In this document: positions 8,624 to 16,476 of the stretch, in pieces
Position numbering within the stretch: the first letter of the stretch is position 1
Layout: the number at the start of each line of letters is the position of its first letter
From: Candidatus Flexicrinis affinis
Lineage (GTDB): Bacteria; Chloroflexota; Anaerolineae; Aggregatilineales; Phototrophicaceae
Length of the DNA: 64,000 nt
Direction of reading: 5' to 3'
Assembly: GCA_016716525.1 (NCBI GenBank)
Contig: JADJWE010000001.1
Location: 1,240,001-1,304,000 of the forward strand
Position numbers and translations under genes: made by a program
Notes under the pieces: model-generated
Seen by the model: the letters and a program-made list of their open reading frames with translations, nothing else
What the model was told of the DNA's origin: nothing
Database searches by the model: none

Positions 8624-9536
8624 GCCGCTGATTGTCATCCTCGGCCCTACGGCGGTCGGCAAGACGACGCTGGCGATCGACTTTGCGACGCAGGTCGGCG
8701 GCGAGATCGTCAGTGCCGACAGCCGCCAGATCTATCGCTACATGGATATCGGGACGGCCAAACCTACGTCGAGCGAACGGCGCGCCGTCCCGCACCATCT
8801 GCTCGACAGGGTCGACCCTGATGACGACGTGTCACTCGCCGATGTGCAACGATGGACGTACGAGGCGATCGACAATATCCATCAACGCGGGAAGCTGCCG
8901 CTGCTCGTCGGCGGAACGGGGCAGTATATCAGCGCGGTCATCGACGGGTGGGGTATTCCACAGGTGCCACCCAATGCCAAACTGCGCCGCGAGCTGGAGG
9001 CCGCAGCGGCACGCGAAGGAGCGGACGCCCTTCATGCCCGCCTGCGCACGTTTGATCCGGCCGCGGCCGACGCGATTCCGTACCAGAACGTGCGCCGGGT
9101 CGTGCGCGCGCTCGAAGTGTGTATCGAGACGGGCCGGCCCATCAGCGAGCTGCAGCGAAAGACTCCGCCGCCGTTTGCGGTTGCCGTAATCGGACTCACA
9201 CTGGGGCGCGATGCGCTGTATGCCCGCGCCGACTCCCGCGTCGACCAGATGATCGCAGCCGGATTCGTCGACGAGGTCAGGATGCTGCTCGACCGCGGCT
9301 ACTCGCGCGGTCTTCCGTCGATGAGCGGCATCGGCTACAAGGAGCTTGCAGCACACCTCCTCGACTCGGTGCCGCTCGACGATTCCGTCGCTGCGGTCAA
9401 ACACGCCACACATGACTTCATACGCCGCCAGTACACGTGGTTCCGCAAGATGGGAGAGCGTGTCCTGTGGCATAATGTGGAGGATGTGGATACACGGGAT
9501 TGGGTTCGGCTCTTGGATCGGCTGACCAGCGCATGA
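8613..9536 (+). CDS. miaA: tRNA dimethylallyltransferase
   Basis: MiaA transfers the dimethylallyl group to N6 of A37 in tRNAs reading codons that start with U. The P-loop GPTAVGKTT, the motif SADSRQIYRYMDIGTAKP and the substrate region LLVGGTGQYISAVIDG are all present, as is the C-terminal GIGYKEL with its RRQYTWFRK tail. Length is about 307 residues, normal for the family. I place the start at the TTG at 8613 because a GGAGG stands 8 bases before it; a GTG at 8598 would add five residues but lacks such a site. The stop overlaps the next gene (ATGA). Confidence 0.95.
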   Translation: MAGKPLIVILGPTAVGKTTLAIDFATQVGGEIVSADSRQIYRYMDIGTAKPTSSERRAVPHHLLDRVDPDDDVSLADVQRWTYEAIDNIHQRGKLPLLVGGTGQYISAVIDGWGIPQVPPNAKLRRELEAAAAREGADALHARLRTFDPAAADAIPYQNVRRVVRALEVCIETGRPISELQRKTPPPFAVAVIGLTLGRDALYARADSRVDQMIAAGFVDEVRMLLDRGYSRGLPSMSGIGYKELAAHLLDSVPLDDSVAAVKHATHDFIRRQYTWFRKMGERVLWHNVEDVDTRDWVRLLDRLTSA

Positions 9537-10198
9537 CTCCGTTTTATCGTTCACGCCGTGGCTCGACGGCTTTCGGTGTGCTCTTGATCGTCGTACTTTT
9601 TGTGCTGGCCGGGCAGAACACGTTCTCGGACCTGTTCGCGCGCTTCTTGATTGACCTGCGCCCGAGCTGCGAGAATGCCCGCGGGGTGGTCGCGCGGGAA
9701 TCGCATCAGTCGTTGATCGCGCGCGCGGCGGCACAGCGGCGGTCGCCGTTTCGCGTCGAACTCGAGATCGGCGCGTATCCCACCACGCCGGAAGGTTCAC
9801 TGGTCGTGCGGATCATCCTCACCAACACGTCGATGGGTACCGCACCGTTCCTCCTTTCGGGTGGCGTCGCCGTGAACAACCCGGCCATCGACGGGTTCGG
9901 ATTGCTCACGACCACGGCGCAGGTGACCGCACCGGCAGGCACAAACGCGCCGATTCCAGAGAGCAACATCCGCCTGCTCGTTCCGCTTCAGACCTGTGTG
10001 CAGTACCTTACATTGTCGGTTGCCGATCTGCAGACGTTCGGGATCAACCCCGGCAGCGTGCTGCGCGCATACTATCGCAACGCGTCGACCGGCTTGATTC
10101 AGACCAGCAGCCCGGGCATTTTCGTTGATCACGGCTTATGGACCGGCGTAGTCGAATCAGCATCCGAGGCAGTTCCAATCACACCGTCGGCAAACTAA
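9533..10198 (+). CDS. Membrane-anchored extracytoplasmic protein of unknown function
   Basis: I do not recognise this 221-residue protein. A single hydrophobic segment (about residues 13-31, following basic RSRRGS) is consistent with an uncleaved signal anchor. The rest is beta-rich with many Gly, Thr, Pro and Asn residues, and resembles an extracellular beta-sandwich. Two cysteines (in RPSCENA and LQTCVQY) could form a disulfide. The ATG overlaps the miaA stop by 4 bases, so it is translated from the same message, though no functional link to tRNA modification is evident. Confidence 0.65.
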   Translation: MTPFYRSRRGSTAFGVLLIVVLFVLAGQNTFSDLFARFLIDLRPSCENARGVVARESHQSLIARAAAQRRSPFRVELEIGAYPTTPEGSLVVRIILTNTSMGTAPFLLSGGVAVNNPAIDGFGLLTTTAQVTAPAGTNAPIPESNIRLLVPLQTCVQYLTLSVADLQTFGINPGSVLRAYYRNASTGLIQTSSPGIFVDHGLWTGVVESASEAVPITPSAN

Positions 10199-10215
10199 TG
10201 AGTTCGCCCCAAAAA

Positions 10216-10224
10216 TGCTATAAT
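10216..10224 (+). promoter_or_regulatory. Extended -10 promoter for the FHA regulator gene
   Basis: TGCTATAAT is a consensus extended -10 element (TGn plus TATAAT at 10219-10224) in the 76-base gap before the next gene. No -35 match is needed for this promoter class and none is evident. Confidence 0.55.
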
Positions 10225-10274
10225 GGGTGGAAATTCGTAATGTGTGATCATTGGCGACACACGGAGAAGATCGA

Positions 10275-10934
10275 ATGTCAGATGCGAAGCGCAGCGCGCC
10301 GTCGCTGATCGTACTGGACGGACCGAACGCGAATCACGCGTACTCGATTGACAAAAGCGAGGTCGTGATCGGGCGCGAAGACACGTGCGACATCGTACTC
10401 AACGAGCGCCAGATTTCGCGCGAACATGTGCGGATCTTCGAGAGCGACGGCCGCTATTTCATCGAAGACAAAGGCAGCCGAAACGGCACGTGGATCAACG
10501 GCAAGAAGCTGGAAAACGCAACGCAAGAGCTGTACGACAACGACGAAATTCACATCGCGTTGGCGGTGCGCTTGCAGTTCGTCGGCTCGGGCGCGACGGC
10601 ACCGCTTCCGTTCGAGGTACCTGAAACGCTCAACGGCCGGCTCAAGCTGGACCGCGAGGCTCGGCGCGTGTTCATTCAGGATCAGGAGCTTGATCCGCCG
10701 CTCAGCTTGCCGCAGTACCGCCTTCTGGAGCTGCTCTACTTGCACGCCGGACGTGTGTGCACTCGCGAGACGGTGGTCGAGACCGTGTGGCCGGACGTGG
10801 TGGGCGAGGGCGTTAGCGAACAGGCTATCGACGCGTTGGTGCGCCGTTTGCGCGACCGGCTTGCCGAGATCGACCCGGAACATCAGTACATCGTGACCAT
10901 GCGCGGCCACGGCTTCCGCCTCGATCAGGGGTGA
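10275..10934 (+). CDS. FHA domain - winged-helix DNA-binding regulator
   Basis: The N-terminal 100 residues are a forkhead-associated (FHA) phosphothreonine-binding domain with its usual landmarks: VIGRE, ISREHVRI and SRNGTWING. The C-terminal 90 residues are an OmpR/PhoB-type winged helix (LPQYRLLELLYLHAGRV, TVWPD, then the wing YIVTMRGHGFRL). There is no receiver domain, so the input is probably a Ser/Thr-phosphorylated partner protein rather than a histidine kinase; this is inference from the domains. The ATG at 10275 has GGAGAAGATCGA before it and is preferred to a TTG at 10251. It sits alone downstream of an extended -10 element. The target genes are unknown. Confidence 0.85.
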   Translation: MSDAKRSAPSLIVLDGPNANHAYSIDKSEVVIGREDTCDIVLNERQISREHVRIFESDGRYFIEDKGSRNGTWINGKKLENATQELYDNDEIHIALAVRLQFVGSGATAPLPFEVPETLNGRLKLDREARRVFIQDQELDPPLSLPQYRLLELLYLHAGRVCTRETVVETVWPDVVGEGVSEQAIDALVRRLRDRLAEIDPEHQYIVTMRGHGFRLDQG

Positions 10935-11045
10935 GATTTGCGATTACTGCAGCTTTAGGCACTATGGTAGTAACAGACGTGCGCCCCACGATTGGGACGC
11001 TCGTCTTAGTTCTGTGCTTTGCGCTGCAGTTTGACAACCGGCCCG

Positions 11046-12174
<1,129 letters not shown>

Positions 12175-12191
<17 letters not shown>

Positions 12192-13233
12192 CGTCGTCCC
12201 CCATGTAGTGCCGGTCGGGCACTGCCTGCAGCCGCGTCGCCGCCTGTTCGGGCGTGATATCCCGCTGCGCCTCGGCCAGCAGCTCGAAACCGACCATGAA
12301 CTTGCGGACCGTGGCAGACCGGAGCAGTGGTGGATAGAAGTGCGCGTGAAGCTGCCAGTGATCGTTGGCCTCGCTGTTGAACGGCGCCCCGTGCCAACCC
12401 ATTGAGTAAGGGAACGATGTCTCGAACAGGTTGTCGTAGCGGACGAGCAGCGCCTTCATTACGTCGGCCAATCCGTCGCGCTGTGCCGCGTCGAGATCTG
12501 GCATGCGGCGTGCATGTCGGCGGGGTATCACGAGCGTCTCGAACGGCCACACCGCCCAATAGGGTACGACGGCGATCCATTCGGTATTCATAGCGACGAC
12601 GCGCTCCGGGCGATCCTTTTCTAACTGCGCATAGTCAAGCAGCAGCGGAGTGTCGTGCTGGGCAAAGTACGCACGCTGACGCTCGTCTTCGATGCGGGCT
12701 TGGTTGGGAAGGAAGTCGCTGGCCCACACTTGACCGTGCGGGTGCGGATTCGAAGCCCCCATGGCCTCGCCGCGATTCTCGAACACTTGCACCCACTGAT
12801 ACTGATTGCCGAGGTCCGCGGTCTGCGAAGCCCACATATCAACGACACTGCGAATGGCCGGGGTAGACATGCGCGCGAGCGTCAAGTCATGGCGCGGCGA
12901 GAAGCACAGCACACGGCATGTCCCGCTGACGATGTCTGCCTCGAACAGCGACTCCGTGTAATGCTGATCGGCCGGCGCATCCGGAAGCAGCGCGGCGAAG
13001 TCGTTGGTGAACACGAACGTCTCCCGATAGTCCGGGTTCACTTCCTGATTGGCCCGCGTGTTGCCCGGACAGAGATAGCAAGCCGGATCATAGCGGGGCC
13101 GGGTCTCGGCGGGCGGGCGCTCGACTTGGCCTTGCCACGGCCGTTTCGTCCGGTGTGGCGATACGAGGATATAGTCGCCCGTCAGCGGGTTGAACCGCCG
13201 GTGCGGATACTCGGACAGGAGCGCCTCGATCAT
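12175..13233 (-). CDS. galT: Galactose-1-phosphate uridylyltransferase
   Basis: GalT exchanges UMP between UDP-glucose and galactose-1-phosphate. The active-site HPHPHGQ (in ASNPHPHGQVWAS) supplies the nucleophilic histidine. The zinc-type motif CYLCPGN lies near the N-terminus and HWQLHAHFYPP near the C-terminus. Length 352 residues matches the family. Its ATG is directly adjacent to the stop of the DUF4380 gene and its end overlaps galK, so the genes form one operon. No galE is in the window, so UDP-galactose epimerase must be elsewhere. Confidence 0.96.
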
Positions 13234-14130
13234 CTATGCGCCCTCAATCGCGGCTTGCCACGTTTCCATCGATGCGCGGTCGGGGCGGGGCAGGTCGGTA
13301 CGGAATTGCCACGTTTCGACATGATCGACCGACGCGCCCGGCTCAAGCCAAACCAGCGGTCCGAGCGTCTCGACCTCGAGGAAGTACTCGTTGGTGAACA
13401 ACTCGGCCGAGCACCCGAAGTCGGGATAGTCGGCGCCCAAGACAACATCGAAGCGCTTGATAAAGGTCGCGGCCGGCTGCCAATAGGCGAGCCAACCGGC
13501 TTCGACCAGCGTGCCCATCTTCTGCGGCGGTTGACCGGGTACACCGTCAAGCATGATGCCCGTCGGTGCATACGACCAACGCGGATCGCCCAAGTCGGTG
13601 TACGCCCAACACACGAGGCTACCGGCGGGAAGTAAAGTCTCAGAGTGCGGGCGGCGCTCTGGCAGCGGCATAACTGCTCGCCCGCCGAGTGGCATCACGG
13701 ACAGCGCCCATGGCGCAACCCGGACCGGCCACACCCCGCGGTTGATCAACGTATGTGAGACCACGACCTCGGTGCCCTGCGGCGCGAGCGAAAGATCGAG
13801 CTGTTTTTCGATTTGAGTTTTGGCGTCGACCGAGCGGACTTGCAGCGTACCGGGCCGGGCTGACTCCACCTCGATCGGGTCGTTGTCGGGGATGTATGTG
13901 ATATCCGTGTCTTCGGGCGCGATCCAGAAGCGGTGCCCGCCAACCAACTTCCATGCGTTCGCCGGCAGGGCCCGTGCGGCGTCGTACTGCTCGCCGAAGA
14001 GATTGACATCCAGCGACGGGCCGTAATGCAAGATGCGCGGGCCGAAACTGGCACTAACGACTACGTCGGCGCTTCCGTTGCCGAGATGAACGCATCCCGG
14101 CCAGCCACGGTATTCGATCTGTTGAGCCAC
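13234..14130 (-). CDS. DUF4380 protein (galactose-mutarotase-like fold)
   Basis: The segment WKLVGGHRFWIAPEDTDITY followed by IPDNDPIEVES is characteristic of DUF4380 proteins, which have a beta-sandwich related to aldose epimerases. Other features are VVSHTLINRG and a hydrophobic core with many tryptophans; 298 residues. No experimental role is known for the family. Its place between a beta-galactosidase and galT, with no galM present, makes a sugar epimerase (mutarotase) or sugar-binding role likely; this is inference from context. The ATG at 14130 lies 13 bases from the stop of the GH2 gene. Confidence 0.75.
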   Translation of the reverse strand: MAQQIEYRGWPGCVHLGNGSADVVVSASFGPRILHYGPSLDVNLFGEQYDAARALPANAWKLVGGHRFWIAPEDTDITYIPDNDPIEVESARPGTLQVRSVDAKTQIEKQLDLSLAPQGTEVVVSHTLINRGVWPVRVAPWALSVMPLGGRAVMPLPERRPHSETLLPAGSLVCWAYTDLGDPRWSYAPTGIMLDGVPGQPPQKMGTLVEAGWLAYWQPAATFIKRFDVVLGADYPDFGCSAELFTNEYFLEVETLGPLVWLEPGASVDHVETWQFRTDLPRPDRASMETWQAAIEGA

Positions 14131-14142
14131 GACACAACCACC

Positions 14143-16347
14143 TTATTCAAGTGCAACGCGCACCGAGGCCGAGTGCAGCCGCGGCGTGGTCGCAAGGACG
14201 ACAGCTTCGCCCTGAGTATGGCGCGATTTGAGATAAACCGCACCCTGTCCACCAACCAACGGGAAAGACGTTTCCCCGAAGATGTCTGCGGGCCCATCGA
14301 CCTCGAGCGTCACCATTGCGATCGCGTATGGCAGCACGTTCCCGTAATGATCGGTGATTCGGAAGGAAATGCGTGTCATGTCGATTCCGTCCGCCTTGAT
14401 AGCGGCGTCATCGGCCGTAATTTCGAGGCGGGCCGGTACGCCGTCGGCGGCGACAGATTGCTCGATGACTGCCTTGTCCCCCACGAAGCCGACGACCCGC
14501 AGATCGTTCCACGGCTGTGCAAGGCGAATCGCCAGATCGGTCAACAGGATGGGCGGGTGCGGAAGGTGCGGGAAGTGTTCGCGGTCGGGATAGAATTTGC
14601 CTTGCGGCACGTCTCCGACATGCGCTTCGACATAATCGCAGTTGGTGAACACCCGCACCGGCAGGACCGTGTGGCCCTCGTCGTAGTCGCCGGCCTTCCA
14701 GCCGGACGCGATCTTGAGCACCGGCTTGACCTGCGGCGCCGTTTGGCTGAGATACGCGTACGCGGCGTATTTCGGCAGACGGAAGATGTCCATCACGCCG
14801 TGATAGCAGATGCGGTCGCCGGCGCCGAACTCCCGGTGCGTGTTGTAGTCGAACGCGCACCAACCAATTGCGCCGCTCACGCCGCCCATGCCTCGCGCCC
14901 GGTCCTGAATGCGCGCATGGCGCAGCGCGTGTTCAACCCGGCGCGCGTCGTGATCCCATGTCTTGGTCGGGAACATATGCCCGCTGTACTCGGTGACGAG
15001 ATGCGGCGTGTGCTCAGGCTCGACGATCGTGTTGGAGAAGTCGTTGAATGTATACACGTCTTCGAGGAATTCCGAACCGAGGAAGAACCGGACGCCGCCG
15101 GTCTGGCGGGTCGGATCGAGTGTGCGGGCGAGGGCGTTGGTTTGGGTATAGAACGGCGTATTGTCCCATGACTCGTTGATACGAACACCCCACATGATGA
15201 TAGACGGGTGGTTACGGTCGCGCTCGACCATCGCGCGGACATCGCGCAGCGCCAGCGACTGCCAGTCCTCATCGCCGATGTGCTGCCATCCCGGGATCTC
15301 CTCGAACACCAGCAGGCCGATCTCGTCACATCTGTCGAGGAAGTGCGGCGATTGCGGATAGTGCGACGTGCGGACGATGTTGACGCCCAGCTCGTCTTTG
15401 AGAATGTCGGCGTCCTTGCGCTGCAAACGGGCGGGCGCAGCAGCGCCAATGAACGGGTAGTTCTGGTGGCGGTTGAGGCCGACCAACTGCAAGCGTTCGC
15501 CGTTGAGATAGAAGCCGTCGTCCTTGAAGCGCGCTTCGCGGAACCCGAAGCGTGTCCACTTGCGATCCTGCGTGGAACGCTGCTCGTTCCCGAGATGGAC
15601 GATCATGCGATAGAGCTGAGGATGTTCGGGCGTCCACAGCACGACAGGCGGCAGGTCGCGCAGCGTGACGGTCACCGTCTGCACGCTGTCGGGTTCCAAT
15701 GTGACTGGGTGCGGTGTTTGCGTCCATCCGTCAGACTGCTCGATTCGGTCCTCGCGGCCGTACGCGATGTACAGCGACAGGTCGCGCTTATCGGCACTAA
15801 CGTTACGCAGCGTGACGTCGACCTCGAGGTACGGCGAAGCGGTGAGGACATCACGCGGCTTAACGAACACGTTTTCGATGTGCGCAGTCTCGACGAGGCG
15901 GAGGGTGACGTCGCGGTAGATTCCGCCGAACACGAGGTAATCTACGGTGTGCCCGAATGGAGGGACATCCTTCCGTTCGGTCGAGTCGACGTACACGGTC
16001 AGCAGATTGTCGCCCGACTCGTTCAGGTGATCGGTGATATCGAGCGTGAACGGGACGAAGCCTCCGCGATGCTCCGGGAATGCATGCCCGTTGATACGCA
16101 CGGTGGCGGAGGTCATGACGCCTTCGAACTCGAGGTGCGCCCGGCGGCCGTTCAGCGGCTCGGTCAGCGTGAAGTGCTTGCGGTATGTCGAGACGAATTG
16201 ATACTCCTCGTCATCGAAGTTGTGGTATGGCAAGATGACGTTGGAGTGCGGGACGGTAACGGCGACAAAACTCGAGTCTGGCGCCGAGTCCGCGACGTGC
16301 TGCGCGCAGTACAGCCAGCCCTGATTGAACGGGAACGTGCTTCTCAC
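14143..16347 (-). CDS. Glycoside hydrolase family 2 beta-galactosidase
   Basis: A 734-residue GH2 enzyme, with an N-terminal sugar-binding jelly-roll (about 1-170), an immunoglobulin-like domain, and a TIM barrel from about residue 270. The barrel carries RTSHYPQSPHFLDRCDEIG, the region with the acid/base glutamate (SIIMWGVRINES) and the likely nucleophile glutamate in HLVTEYSGH. No signal peptide is visible, so it is probably cytoplasmic. With galT and galK downstream it would split imported galactosides. Beta-glucuronidase or other GH2 activities cannot be fully excluded, but the galT-galK context supports galactosidase. The GTG start has AAAGGACTGACA before it. Confidence 0.85.
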   Translation of the reverse strand: MRSTFPFNQGWLYCAQHVADSAPDSSFVAVTVPHSNVILPYHNFDDEEYQFVSTYRKHFTLTEPLNGRRAHLEFEGVMTSATVRINGHAFPEHRGGFVPFTLDITDHLNESGDNLLTVYVDSTERKDVPPFGHTVDYLVFGGIYRDVTLRLVETAHIENVFVKPRDVLTASPYLEVDVTLRNVSADKRDLSLYIAYGREDRIEQSDGWTQTPHPVTLEPDSVQTVTVTLRDLPPVVLWTPEHPQLYRMIVHLGNEQRSTQDRKWTRFGFREARFKDDGFYLNGERLQLVGLNRHQNYPFIGAAAPARLQRKDADILKDELGVNIVRTSHYPQSPHFLDRCDEIGLLVFEEIPGWQHIGDEDWQSLALRDVRAMVERDRNHPSIIMWGVRINESWDNTPFYTQTNALARTLDPTRQTGGVRFFLGSEFLEDVYTFNDFSNTIVEPEHTPHLVTEYSGHMFPTKTWDHDARRVEHALRHARIQDRARGMGGVSGAIGWCAFDYNTHREFGAGDRICYHGVMDIFRLPKYAAYAYLSQTAPQVKPVLKIASGWKAGDYDEGHTVLPVRVFTNCDYVEAHVGDVPQGKFYPDREHFPHLPHPPILLTDLAIRLAQPWNDLRVVGFVGDKAVIEQSVAADGVPARLEITADDAAIKADGIDMTRISFRITDHYGNVLPYAIAMVTLEVDGPADIFGETSFPLVGGQGAVYLKSRHTQGEAVVLATTPRLHSASVRVALE

Positions 16348-16367
16348 TGTCAGTCCTTTGTAACATA

Positions 16368-16383
16368 AGCGGCCGAAGCCGCT
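16368..16383 (-). other. Stable UUCG-loop hairpin upstream of the GH2 gene
   Basis: Read on the minus strand this is AGCGGC-TTCG-GCCGCT, a 6-pair stem closed by the very stable cUUCGg tetraloop. It lies between the stop of a truncated permease and the GH2 start. It could be an old intercistronic RNA-stabilising element or a partial terminator; there is no strong T-tract. Confidence 0.5.
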
Positions 16384-16392
16384 AGATCATTG

Positions 16393-16440
16393 CTACTTGC
16401 CTGAGCCGAGCGTCAGCCCTTGAATGAAGTATCGCTGCAC
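16393..16440 (-). pseudogene. 3' remnant of a carbohydrate ABC transporter permease
   Basis: Read on the minus strand these bases encode VQRYFIQGLTLGSGK and a stop. That is the typical C-terminus of MalG/UgpE-type sugar ABC permeases (QRYF[VI]-x-G-L-T-x-G). Upstream of 16440 the match ends abruptly, and 37 bases further on lies the stop of the Mur/Alr fusion gene, so the rest of the permease is gone. The remnant is in the right place and orientation to have been the gene before the beta-galactosidase, suggesting that a galactoside ABC importer was lost by deletion. The identification rests on about 15 codons only. Confidence 0.6.
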
Positions 16441-16476
16441 GTGCCGCCGAAAAGTCAAACTTACTCAGGGAAGAAA

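Noticed and set aside
13933..15171. A 412-codon open frame on the + strand opposite the GH2 gene, and a similar one at 15208-16368
   Set aside because: Both are antisense to the GH2 and DUF4380 genes, whose motifs are clear; composition is that of a high-GC shadow frame.
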